64,000 nucleotides of DNA, taken from assembly GCA_033980235.1 (NCBI GenBank), contig CM067059.1:10674309-10738308 (forward strand), given 5' to 3'. Below the pieces are notes generated by a model. The model saw only the letters and a program-made list of their open reading frames with translations, did no database searches and was not told the DNA's origin. Each line of letters opens with the position of its first letter. Position 1 is the stretch's first letter. The translations under genes were made by a program, and so were the position numbers. This DNA is from Diadema setosum. Lineage: Eukaryota > Echinodermata > Echinoidea > Diadematoida > Diadematidae. This document shows, piece after piece, positions 12,801 to 26,800 of this stretch.

Positions 12801-15800
12801 CAGAATATTTGTCTTTGTTTCAAATTATTTCAAAATGCTCGAAATTTGTTCTTTATGAGCCATCAACATTGAAGCTACATGTAGAGGCAGACTGCGTACT
12901 TGTGCTTCAAAATGTAATAAAAGGTGGTATTGGTGACTTTTTTATGATTGACTAAAAATCCTTGTGATTGATAGCTTATCCCATCAAATTTATCTGGGTC
13001 AGCTGGTCTGTTTCAGTGAAGCTGTTATTTTCCCCGCGTTCACATTGGTCCCCGCGTCGCGGGGACAGTCACAAAAGATCTTATCTTTTTTACGACTGAC
13101 CGTTCACATTGGTATCTCATCTGTCCCCGAGCTGTGGGGGCATTTTGGGGCTTGGTCCACTTGAATCCAGGCATAGCGCATGCGCACATTTGATGACCAC
13201 AGCTGGATGCTATCAATTGCGCCCCAAGGTCACTCTCCCCTCCAAATCTTGTCCCCGTACCCGACTTGCTTCGCGGGGACGAGGGGACAAGTCCCAGCGA
13301 GCGTTCACATTATGGTTTTTGAGGAGAAAGTCCCACAGCTCGGGACTTTCCCCGCGTCGCGGGGACCAATGTGAACGCGGGGTGAATGGTGCCATCAAAT
13401 TCTAATCAAAATTCAATTTCATACCCTCTCTCATTTAACTATCCAAGTGTATTTAATTTCCTCTTGACAATGGCAATTTCATTACAGTTGTGTGTAGTGT
13501 ACAATTAATTGATTTTAAGGTGCCATTCTTTAAGCATCTTTATGCCATATCTACGGAAGTGATGTATTCTTTAACTTTTTCAAATAAATTGTTATATCAA
13601 TTCTTGGTGATTTTTCCTTCGTTTAGTGCCTCTCAGGAAATGAAATTTAGAAATTTTGCTCGTGATCATGTTGAGTTTCTCTGTGTCTTCAAGTCAAGTG
13701 TACACTACTATAAAAGTGGAAAGTTTCGCGGTGCTGAAATTTTCGCGCATTTCGAGCAACCAGAAACCAGCGCGAAAATAACAGCACGCAAATATTTTTG
13801 CATGCCATATGTTCCAGTACTTACTGTCGTGATGCCGCGGAATTAAAAACACGCGAAACTCTTTTTACCACGCCGAGCGTGAAATATTAGTCGCGCGGAA
13901 ATATCCACTTTTACAGTAATAGTGTTTTGCTAGTATTGATGGGGTTACTTCCTTGCTCTGTGTGTTTTGGTATATTCTTGTCTGAGGACAGAGTGTAGAG
14001 GTGGGGTCCTTGAGATTCGTAAATCCACTAGAAGGAGCTGGCATCAGATCGCGGACATAATCTTTTCTGAGCAGCTTATAAGAGGCTCCTCTTGACTTGA
14101 CGAGCATTTTGATTTGAGTCTCTGGAAGTGATTCAGGATGGGCACAGATACTAATAATAGGGCCCTAAACTGTAGTCAAGGTAGCTGAACCAACAGACCC
14201 GCAAGAATCATCTAGACAGTGTATCTCACACTTGTGATCAAAAGTGTATCAATCTCTTATCCATGCATTGTCATTTTTTGCAACAGTTAACATCTCTGCA
14301 AATCTGTAGTGAAAAGGACAATCAGTCTGTGGGCAAAATACTCAGCAAGTAAAGCAATAGAGCAACAAGTTACATTTATTTTCATGCCATTGTGAAGAGC
14401 AGTGTCTTGGGTTTGCACTCTCTGCACTACACTATGTTTCTTACATTTACCAATAATAATTGTGGGGGGGGGGGGGGAATTGGCAACAGAAACCTATCTG
14501 TAAAGTTGTTAAATAAATATCTTTCATAGCCTATTTTCAAAAGTCATATTTTGTCTTTATCAAATTATGAGGGAAATGCAAGAATCTGAAAGAGATGTGT
14601 ACTTGTATGTGACTAATGGGGCCTTCATAGATCCTAGGATTCATAGCATTCTTTGCCTGTGTTGTACAGATGGGTGAAAACAAAAAAGCACGGGTCACAT
14701 GTACGTATTCGTCAATGAGTCAGCACAGCTGTACTCTCTCATTTTGAATGTGAGAGGTGAGAGGTACTTCACCAACACTTCTCCTTTCGCAGCACATTGC
14801 TCTACACATATCCTCGGCTGAGCCCACATGCGGAACGTGTCCCCGTCACTGCTGTAGAGGCACAGGCACCCTTCCCTGCGACTGGGGATGCAGACTCCTA
14901 GAGTGGTGGCCCTTTTCGTGCCGTTGAGTGGGTGGTCGCCAACCTGTACTTGTATGTATTCTGCATAATGAGTAACAAGAGAACCCCAGTCTCTCCCTTA
15001 GCTCATCCATGATTAAAATCCCCTAGCCTACCCCAGGGGATACCAAAAAAAGACGGGACATTGCTAGGCAAGTGGGATACCGTTAACGGCTCCTTTGTCT
15101 GGACATGAATTGTTTGTGTACTGCTAGTAAAAATGCAGACTGATTGAAGTGCTGTTGAAGGCCAAGATTGATCGAGTTGAAAGTGAAAAATACAAATGAA
15201 AGTGCCGATCGTACCACATGTTTGAAATTGACTCATTTCGTCTCATTAAGCTACATACCATTATGACAAATTTTAAATGGACAGTAATGCAACAGGTTTA
15301 CAGGTTGTTAGCATGGTGCTGTAGGTCCGTAGATGATTAGGTAATTTCTGTTTATCTGTCAGCTGTTCAAATTCAAGCCTAATTATTTCTTGCAACTGTA
15401 AGTAGCCAAGATATTTATTGTGGTGTTGTGATAATGCTCTGTGTGCACTTGTGATAATCCACAGCTCATTTCACTTCTCTTTATCTTCCATGATATGTCA
15501 AGATACATTTGCATCTGTACAAAATGATTGCACAGACATGCAGTAAATCATACCCTGATATTTTCTGCCATTACTCTGGATACATTTTGAGATGAGATGA
15601 AAGTAATAGAGAGCAACTAAGTGCGATTGGCAGAGATAGAAAGAAATGAAGTGAAGACCAAAAATCTCAGTAGTGAATTAATGCAATTCTTTTTTCTTGA
15701 TTTCATGCTATTGTTGAAATTACAAAGGACCCAGATATAGTGAAAAAAAGTGTTTCTTGTCATACACATCACATATGGTATGTTATAACAATCAGAAAAA

Positions 15801-18800
15801 AAAAAGATATGTGAAACTGGCTGGATAGGACTATTTATCATCAACTGGCTTATGTCTCATAAATGTCTGCTGTCTCTTGCTGTGTTGCACATGTGCAGGT
15901 TACATATTTTCTTCTTTTCCTTTGATCCATTTTCTTTCTTTTTTTTTTGGGGGGGGGGGGGGTGGGGAAATAGGTATTGGGTTGGGACCAGCAGCATGGA
16001 AAAATCATTAACAATTCATCACCTCGTTATTCTACATGTTGATCCATACCCCCCCCCCCCCCACACACACACACACACACACACCAATAATGAATACAAT
16101 GTGACGTTGTTATGTGATCAAAGTTCGCATCTCACAGATCATGAGATTATAGGGTGGGAAAGACATAAAGGTTTAAAGCCAGAATCGGTAACCCAGTAAC
16201 CACCGGATGTTGAACTCCAATGTGAAAAACGGGGCAGCATCCATCCTGCGTCTGCTGCGAGGGGGGTAGCATTTATCATCCTGCCTTCAGCAGCGTCCCC
16301 CTTTGCCGAAAACACATCAAAAGCTTCAACTGTAAATGTTCCATAAAGTCGGTTGCAGTGTGTGCAGTGGTCCTGCAATATTTTACGACACCTATGAACC
16401 ATCTGGGGCACATGTCACCTGTTAGTGTCATTTAGTCATGACCATACAATTGTACATAATGCACAGCTAGGAGGATGCCTGATGTTGGTGCCAGAAAGGC
16501 GTAGATTGACAGAGAAAGAGATCTGTTGGTATTTATGGAGAATCAGTGTATGGCACTGCAATGAATAAGAAACGGTGATTTTAGTTGATAATGCAAGCCA
16601 AGATATGTCATAAGTTCTATAAATTTTCTCTCACTTGCAAGCACTCGGTGAAATGAAACATAAATAGTGTATGATTGAAATGGTATGGATAGAGGCATAA
16701 ATGAAATATGTTATGGGTTTTTTGCCAAAAGTGTAAAATCTCCCACTGAGCCAATACCTCATCACTTTCAAGTTTTTAGCACCAATCTAGAAGTTTTCTC
16801 ATTGTATTCCACATTTATGGTTTGACATGAGAAATCAGGAAATTGTAGAATTTTTCAACAGGCCCAGGGATCATTTTTTAAAATGTCTGATGAAGTGCTG
16901 GAATACAGTATGTAAGATTTCATCTTTGGCTGTTCATCCTGGTCTTTTCATTTCTGTCAATATATATTTTTTTCTTTGTGTCTGTTTGTCATAAGTTGCC
17001 ATGTAGATGGTTTTCGGCATGATGTCCAGTTTTCAACTTGCTGTCAGTTTTTCTACATGTTGTTGGTTTTGTAATTCATGACTTTTCATGCATTTTGTAT
17101 TATGTATAATGTGAGATGTGATAGTGTTAGTATATTTGCCATTCTGCTACTGGTAGCGTGTTGTGATTGTCTGACACTGGACCCTGGCTGAGGAGGCATT
17201 AAATAGACACTTCAAGAATTGATCATGACCTAAATTTTATCTGTCCATCTACAATGTACATGTATGTATTGATGGATCCCATTGTTGTATTCAGCAATGT
17301 TTGTGAATGCCATGCCTTTCAGTTGACATACTGGTACTGTGCAGTCAATGCAGACATTTTGTATATGTTTTTGTTTTTTCTTCCTTCTCCTTTAGGCATA
17401 ATATCGCATCAGGGAGGTTCTCTTTCCTACCTTCCGTGTCACATTATGTTTAATAATCTAAAATGATATTCATTGACAATAAAACGACAAATATCATGGG
17501 CGTCTTCTCTTTATCTTCCCTTTTTGTCCCCCTTACAGAACCATCTCACCGTTTACCTCAAAGTGCAATTATACGTGGAACACGTGTCCTTGCTAAAGTG
17601 AGTATGATTTCCTTTCGTTCGCAAAGTAGCGAGATTTATCATAGCTGATTTTCAGACGGCAATGATCCTGATGCTCTCAGTAAAGACTTTAATCAATTAC
17701 CTGGAGGAGCAGCAGTAGGCTGGATAGAACATGCCCTTCTCATTGGCTGAATTGATTTGCCGTCAAAAGTAGCACAGATGCTACATTTGTGTGTGTGTGT
17801 GTGTGTGTGTGTTATGTGTGTGTATTTGTTTTGTTTGTTTTTGTGTGCATGATTTTTCATCTTAAAAAGTAACACAGATTGATTACCCCCCCCCCCCTGA
17901 ACATTGACACACCTAAAGGTTGTCTTCTATGGAAATTTGGTTAAAACGTACACAAACACGTACGTGTTCATGTATACACGTGTACTACGTGAATAATGAT
18001 TTGTTGTGCATGTACATACATGTATGTATGATAGAAGTAGTTGAGTTTCTTACATATGAAAAGGTAATCTCTCATTCATCAGATATAATGAAACTCATTC
18101 ATGATACAAGCTCAGTGTGATCAAGGACAATGAAAGGCACATCAATAAGTGCCCGCTGTACCTGGATTTTGTTATTATCTCACAATGTGTCAAAAGTCCC
18201 GCTGTACCTGGATTTTGTTATTATCTCACAATGTGTCAAAAGTAGAGCAAAAGTTCTGTAAGAATAGTGATTCTCTACTCCATAATGTCGAGTAAGGGCA
18301 GAGGTCCCCCAACAATAGTGTACTCATCATCATGACGCAAATGTTGGGCCTTGCAACAAATTGGGGGTAAAAAAAGAGAAGCAGAGAAAAAAAAACATGA
18401 ATTGAGAACCGAACATCAACATTTTTGTGCATCTGAAGCCTTTGTGGCAGGATACACTGGTAGAGACCTCAAACCTGCAAACTTTGACCCCCCCCCCCTT
18501 CCCAGTCTGCTGTATATCTGTCACGATTTGGTCGATGCCATTGTTGGAATTGGTCCCAAATGGAATTCAACCCTTGCTAATCTCCTTATTTCTGCCGAAA
18601 CGCACGGAGTCAAAAGTGAAGGAAAATTCTGACTTCCCGCGTTCGTCCGCTATGATGCAGAGAAAATGGGGCCAGCAGTATCCCTGTGTCTAAAAATTGT
18701 TGGGGGATGAAAGTTTGGACCTACAAGTAGGCTAGCCTTTTGCACACACAGTCAACCTTGTTTTCCCACTCATGGAATTATTTCTTGTAATTGGTAGAGG

Positions 18801-20823
18801 GTACCATATCAAGCATTCATATAAAGCAAGCTGTAACTATGTCTCATCTTGACAATGAATATTGGAAATGTTCTTATGCATGTCCTCCATTTCAATATTT
18901 GTGTTGACACACACACAAATAATTTTGTTTGCATAAATGTGCTTGTCTTAACAACCCACTGTATTCTACTTGAAAATGGTGAGACATTATTGGCATGATC
19001 GGGCAGTCAGGACTGTCTGGAGACAAGATTTAAAAAAAAAAAAAAAAAGACAGTGAAAAAAATAACCTTGTCATCGCCTGAACTGGAGTAGCAATCAAAG
19101 CGCCTTTGATGTTGCATCTTTGCAGGGACGATGTGACGCGACACCACTACTATCTTCAGCTGAAACAGAATGTCCTGCAGGCCCCTGTCCAGTGCCGCGA
19201 GGAGGCCTGCTTCGTCCTCGCATCCTACGCCCTCCAGGCCGACCTCGGCAACTATTCGGAGGAGGAGCACTCGGGCCGCTACTTCGAACCGGCCGACTAC
19301 TTCCCCGAGTGGGTGAGTGTGATACGGTTATGCATGTTCTTTGCTATGTTCCTTGTTTGCTGGTTCACTCATGTGAGAAGTGATGAACATATTCTGTATG
19401 TGTCCGATATCTTACTGACCACCCACCACTCCATTTCCTGGCATGCTGGGCAGCATAATGAAGGATTGTCCTTTTGACAGTGATCTTGGGCCATCTGTTG
19501 ACCACTTGCCAAAGTCGTACTTATTGATTACGTCTCCTCCTCTATAGACCTATTCATTTTTTAAACACTGTAACGTACATGTAATTTTGGCCATAACTTT
19601 GGGGGGGGGGGGGGGGGGAGTGACATCCAAAAATGAGAAGAAAAGATGATTCATTCAGAACTTCCACTATCCTGCCTAAAGTTCCCCTTGGCTTCTGCCA
19701 TTGACATGCATCCTAGTATCTGTCAAGAGCTCTGGTGGTAGTCCAACACACCTTTGCAGTGTTGATTCCTTCAGCTGCTGTCTCTACAAACAAATATCTT
19801 TACTGGAGAACCCGCCCCCCTCTTCCCCTCTCAAATCTATCCACTCAAATCTACGCTGACATTGCGTGTATGCAGACTACTAGTGGTAATGGCATGGTTA
19901 ATTCTTCCAAAGTCCATTGCTGTGGCTGTCGCCATTACGCCTTGTATACTGGTTTCTTGCTGTGCTCATTCTACTGAGAGTCCAAAATATCTTTGCCTTT
20001 TACATGACCATAAGTAATTTCTTTCTTGGAAAAATGACAAAAGAAAACAACTACCAAACATTCAGTTCTCAGAAATGTGCACAGCCTTTCTCTCTTTATG
20101 GCACACTCCTGTCCCTGTGGTCAGCATGAGAAGCCTTGTGTGATGCTATGTGCACCATCTCCATCCTCCCCTCTACAGAGTGTTCAAACCCCTGCTCCAG
20201 TGGGCCAGGGCTAAAACCATTCTCTCTCTAGGGCTTCCCTCTCTTGTCCACGGTACTCCAGGGGTCAGAGAGGCGCCGCTGAAGAAAGTCTGGCGTCAAA
20301 TGGCAGCTGGGGTCACAGACAGGGCTTGAACCAGGAACTGGGTGGTCAAGCGTGCAGTCTACCAGACCACAACACCTATAGATACTGTGCACATTACATT
20401 GTAGTTGTTGTTGTGTTTTGTTTTATGTAGTGTACTCTTTGAGAAAAGAAAAAGGGACACAAATGTCCTTGCCATGTCTTTCAAGAAGAAGCATGATGCA
20501 AGTGTAGTTTTTGTTTACGTTTGTGTATACTGCAGCTTAGGTAACAGATGTATATTTCCATCTCGCCCATCCTGTTTCCATTTTCTGTGCAAGTCGGGAT
20601 TATTGATGCCAGCTGGTACTTTTTAGGCAGGAATACAAAGACCCAAGAATTTTGCATATACACACAATATCATGTTAACATGCTTTCAAATAAAATGTCA
20701 AGCATACGTCACATTTCACAAAGGCAGTCATGTGTATACATCATTGTTTTTTGTAGACAGACAGCTGCCAGGATTGAATTTGCTGGGAATACCTGTCTGA
20801 TCGAACCATTCATTCATTGCTCC

Positions 20824-20863
<40 letters not shown>

Positions 20864-23800
20864 AATTAAGGGCCAATGCACTTTTGCAGCTTTGAATCAG
20901 ACATCTGGGGGAATGGTAGGAATGTTCGTTGCACTCCATTGCGTGCTCGTGGTTTATCCTTCTCGATGTGTTACCATGAATAGACCCAAGAACAAAAGCA
21001 TGTTTTATTTGCAGACACTATGTTCCTTTTACTAGAACGACAAGAATGTCTTTTCAAGGTTATCCCTTATCAGAGAGAGGGAGAGAGAGTGGCACAAGCC
21101 TTGCTTGCAGGGATTCAACATACATTTTCTCTGTTCATTTTGGACATCGCTTGTTTTCTTTGCTTGAGATGAACACTCCAGTCTGAAACCAGGTTGTAAA
21201 AGAAAGCCCACTACTGTTGTTCCCCAGGCAAAGGCAGCCTTGCAACACTGTCATCTATGAAGTGTACAAGTAACAGTTTTGTATATGCAGCAGTTGGACG
21301 AGATCCCAAGTGCAATGTAAAAATTTTCCCCAGAGATCAAAATCGACTTTCATCACCTGCTTGAGAGTTAAATAAATTGATTTTTTTTTAAGTCTACAAT
21401 AGTTCTAATGGGGTAGCACTCAGCTCAGGAGAGTTTCCAACCAGGAAACTGCAGGTGGAACTTCTAATCACTGACAAGGGTAGTAATCCTGATAAAATTT
21501 TAAGGGACAATAAGAAGAGAGTCGCTCAGTGTGCTTTAGATTGAGGGTAGATTCAGTGAATCAATTACTAGTATATGACAAATATGGCAACAAAAAAAAG
21601 AATAAAAAATCCAAATCGCACCAATAAATAGAGAAAAATTACCACCCAAATCGCAATTATTCGAGAGAGGCCAAATTGTACCATGAGTATAGGAGTTTGG
21701 CCTTACTTTGACCCGATCACGAGTACTGTAAAACCAGAAATTTTCAGGTGCATTTTAATTTTGCGAATTTTGTGAGAGCCAAGATTTGCGAAATTGAAAT
21801 GCACATGAAAAATCTTGTGTACACGTACACTGTACGCGTTGAATGCCAGTGACTATTCGCAAAAATTTCATGCTGCAAAACTTTCTTGCTTTACAGTAGT
21901 GGCTACCATTGGTTGCTGTGTCACCAGACCTAGAATATCATCTGAGGAATCCATGCTTGCATCAATAGACTAGTGCATCTTTAACCCCTCTGATGCCATG
22001 TTTTTGTTTCCATATATATATCAGGTTATCAAGAGGAGAGGGGAGACGTACATCATCAAACACATGCCCTCGATGCACCGGGACCAGAGGGGGACGACGC
22101 CTGCCTATGCCCAGAAGGCTTTCATCCGAGAGGCGTCCACCACCGCAGAACACCAGATGCACTTCTACAGGCTCAAGAAGGTACCTTAAATATTTCATGG
22201 GGGTCAACTACTACTGAGGGCAAGGCACTCTTTTTTCTTTTTTTCCCCTTTTTTGTACCTCCTCTACCATTGAAGGGTTTGCAGATTTTACCATTATTAC
22301 CATTCCCCAGTTATTGGTAATTATTCTGCCAAGGAGAATAGAAGAACCAGCAAGGCTCGGGTCATTCTGTTTATATGAATATATGAAGAGTTTGAATACA
22401 AAAATGGACAAATGTTATTTTCAAAGCTTTTAAGTACACAGGTCATAATTCTGTATAGAAAAATGGTACCACACTCATTACACAACAGGAAATATTTTTT
22501 GAATATATTATTGAAATCATCACATATACATTAATTATTTTCTTTGTTTTCCAGCAACTTCAATCTCAAATATATCTCAAGTTGATAAAAATGGAATGAT
22601 CGGTTTTGCATTTAAAGTCTTCAAGATTTTTTATGCCTCCGCCACGAAGTGGTGCCGGAGGCATTATGTTTTCGGGTTGTCCGTCCGTCCGTCCTTCCGT
22701 CCGTCCGTCCGTCCTTCCGTCCGTCCGTAATGAATTTTGTGGACAAGGTAACTATCAAAACCTGTTGAGGTATCCTAATGAAAATTGGCATGTATGTGTA
22801 TTAGGGGGTGAAGTTGTGCCTATCAACTTTTGGGTGCACATGCTCAAGGTCAAAGGTCAAAAGGTCAAGGTCAAATACATAAAATTTCACTATTTCCCTC
22901 ATATCTATTGAATGCCTGAAGATATTTTCTTGAAACTTAGTGTATACATGTATTACCCAATTAAGATTCTCTGGTGAAAGTTTGGGTCATGAGGTCAAAG
23001 GTCAAAAGGTCAGGGTCAAATACATAAAATTTCACTATTTCCACCATATCTATTGAATGCCGGAAGATATTTTCTTGAAACTTAGTGTATACATGTATTA
23101 CCCAATTAAGATTCTCTGGTGAAAGTTTGGGTCATGAGGTCAAAGGTCAAAGGTCAAAAGGTCAAGTAAAAATATTAAAACTTCTTTTTTTTTCTCCATA
23201 CCTTGGAAAATTGTTCAAGGTATCTTCATGGAACATAGCATATACATATACTGGAAGTGATTATCTAGAGAATGTAGGGTTCATGGGGTCAAAGGTCAGG
23301 GGTCAAAGGTCAAGTGCAACACTTCAAAATTTTACTATTTCCCTCCTATCATGCTATGCCAGCAGGGTTATTTTTTTTTTTTTTTTTACACTTGGTGTAT
23401 GCATACATGTGTAACCTAATAGAAATTCTCTGGAAAGTTTTTTTTTCTTCTTTTTTTGCCTCAAAGGTCAAAAGCTCAAAGATCAAGTGAAAGTGCTGAA
23501 CTAACTTTTTCCTCCATATCTCGGAAGTGGCTCAAGTTATCTTAAAACATAGTACATATTATGCATGTTCTACCTGAAAGTGATTATCTTATGAATCTTA
23601 GGGTCAAGGGCCAGATGAAAATGGTAACAATTTACTATTCAATTCAGAAATTGCACTTTTTCTCCACACCTGTACCTTGAAAATTACTCAATGCCTAAAT
23701 GTATGAATGGGACAAAGTGGAGTTAAAGTCCTTTAAATCCCTAGATACATGCTCTCCTATTCATCCAATTAAACCTAGGTCAAGGAAGGTGAACATTCAA

Positions 23801-26800
23801 CACATTTGTGACAAACTTGTCATTTCAATATTTTGCCAATTTTGTGAAAATGTAATCACACATTGTCCACATGTACTATCTAGACCTATTGGGAAAATCA
23901 TGCATCATGGCGGAGGCATACCAGTCGCCAAAGCGACATTTCTAGTTTTTTTTTTTTTTTTTTTTTTGGGGGGGGGGGGTGGTAGGGTGAGAATGAGAGA
24001 AAATGTCAGACTGTTGCCTGATCACTCAGTATCCATTGCATGGTATGTCACAATTTTTCATTTTCCTTTTTCACAGGGAAAGGGTAACCAATCGTTGGCA
24101 CATTAATAAAAGTTCTCTCACCTTCCCCTCTCAATCTCCGTTCTCTCATCTTTTCTGCTCAATCAAATAGTTGCAATGTGATGGTCTAGTTCTATGAACT
24201 TGTGACAGGTAGGCCTATATCATGCATTTGGAGTAATACTATTTAGCAGATGATACACACTGTATTAGAATGGAATTTATGCTGCCTAGAAGATGGGAAT
24301 ATTTTCTTTCCCCCTAAATGGTTGTCTGGTGTTTGATGTCTGATCTTTAAATAACATTGCAATGAAATCCCGATTGATGAGGACTACACTCACATAGTTG
24401 TGACATAGAATGACGGTGAATGCACAGATTTTTGTTTTTCATCAAAAGTAAGATTTCTGTTGGTTTATGGCAAAGACATCTTAGCAGTGTTAGAGGCTCG
24501 ATGAGAGTATTGACACTTCATGGGTGCAATCACCTCGGCATCTTCCTTTGTAAAAGAAAGGGTGAAAAAAATAGTACTTTCAACTGGTTGCGAAGTTTAG
24601 CCTTTCATTGATATCAATTATGGTAATTCTGATGAATTATGGCTGTAGCTCCTCGTTGTGTAGGCCAATTAACTTCTTCTTCGTCTCGCTCCTGGAATAT
24701 TGAAAAACGGATCCAGGGAAGTGTGATGATGTAGACTGGTAGTTAGGTAGGAACTGCAGAGGCTATGTAATGCAGTCTTATTTGAGTAAAGCTGGAATGA
24801 CGTCTTCTTTGGACCCACCTGCATTGCAGGAGAGAATGGAACGTGGTTATATGCCCCGTTACCCCAATTTAGCGTAGCGGTGCCTGTCAGCGTACCATGA
24901 ATTTTGTGGTGCGGTAAAAAGATTTGGCCCAGGATGGATGGGTTTCAATATTGATGCCGTTGGACACATTGTTGTGTGTGTGCTAATGCGCGACTGGACA
25001 TACTCAAAAGGAAAATTTATGTAATTTGCTCCCCAGATTTCGCCATGCTGCATTAACCTTTGCTAATTCATGTAGAGAGAGAGTTTATTGAATGATAACA
25101 AAGTTTGCTGGAAATCAAGTGTGCTCCCGTGTCCAGAAAATGCAGGGGTGCTGTTTACACAGACACGTGGGTAGGTCAGCATTCATCATCACCATCTGAG
25201 CAGGTGCAGAAATTCATGCTGTTATTTTGTGTCCAGTAGAATATGCTAATTATAATTTTTTTTTTTTGGGGGGGGGAGGGGGGAGGGGGAGGGGGAGGGG
25301 GATATTAATCTGTAGTGGTGGTATATGTGTGTATGTACAAAAGTGTGTGTGTGTGCGTATTTGAATGTGCATGAGTGCATACGGCTTTGTCTGGAAAATT
25401 ATCGGTCAGACAGGCACAGTGTGGTTGCACAAATATTTTAAGTATGCAACCAGGGACTCGGCTGATAATAGCAGTGTGCTTGTGCAGTGACCTTCGACCT
25501 TGTGATTTGTGTGCAGCAAAACCAAATGACCAGAATCATAAATTACCAGGGGCCCTCGTACTGGTCGCCAGCATTCATTTCAGTTTGAGGTCACATGACC
25601 CCAGTTGCTCATTCAGATCATCCTTTTTACATACTGTCAAAGTTCTTGAATGTTCTGCTTCTAATAACTGAAGTTCAGAATTTAGGCCTAATGACAATAG
25701 CAAAACTTTGCATTGGAATTACATTGGAAGTCCATGATATGTCTGCCATTCACTCTCTGTGCTTTATTTTTCATCATATATAGAATAACAAAACAACCTA
25801 AAAGAAAATCAAATAATAAAACATCGTAGCAAACTTTAACCTCACTACAGGTGTACAATTAGACCTACATGGGAATAAAGGGTAGGGCCTATGTGTAATT
25901 TACAAAAGCGAGAATACCAATCACAGGTAAGCATTCAGGAACTTCTTCAAATTGTTTTCTAGATCGAGGGAGTTTGGTCTGATAGACAAGAGGCTACATT
26001 TGATATATGTCACTCTACAGCCACATCTCCATCCCTGCCAGTAATTCACAACACAATTGCCTAAATTGTCAACACTACTGTAGGCCAATATGTCACGATG
26101 ACACAGGTACTTCAAAGCTGTGCTTTGTTAGCAAACTTTCATAGATACAGCTCTATATTTGAGTTCAGAATGGAAGGGTGTTGGATGTACACAACTTGTT
26201 TATGAACATGTTTGGATCGTTACTGAAGCACACAATGGCCTCCACAAAAAATGATCGACTCTTTTCAGGCTTTGCATTTTCACTCATGAGCTGGGAAGTG
26301 ATCGATGTGGAGGAATCCATTCAGGCTGTTTTGTGCGAGCAGATGAAGGAATCTCGACAAACAGGCTGGCAGTTTCCTCGCTTAACTACCGACGAGTGCT
26401 AATTGAATAACTGCTTGGCATTAAAAAGAAAAGCTTTTGCTGTAGTAGTGTGAGTATCTAATGGTGGAGGCCAGATTCTACGCTGGCCTGTGGAGATGAA
26501 GCAATGTCAACCTGTAATGAGGCTAAAAACTGACATGTGATGAGCAGGTGAATTACAGGAGGAGTGTCTGTCTGGAAGGTCACGATTTACCCCTGTCACC
26601 ACCAATGATAAAGTTGTGGGATGCATTGTCAATAGCAGTTTTAATAAGTGCTCCTGAGAGGGGTGAACAGTGGCACCCCTTCCTCCTCCCCCAGCCCCCC
26701 TCCCCTTTACCCCTGCCACAGTTGATCTCGTCTGTTATGATTCCATGTGTTGCTTGACATGATGACTCATTTGCTGAGCATTTATATGGCCTACATGGGT

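Noticed and set aside
20310..20378. A genuine tRNA gene
   Set aside because: The B box is perfect, but the A box and acceptor stem are not maintained and a non-tRNA body follows, so a SINE head is more likely.
22606..23414. Frames containing repeated VKGQ-type residues
   Set aside because: They are translations of the AGGTCA-rich Helentron-like repeat, not a protein gene.
25921..26402. Possible small genes on either strand
   Set aside because: Short, AT-rich, without matching splice signals or known motifs.
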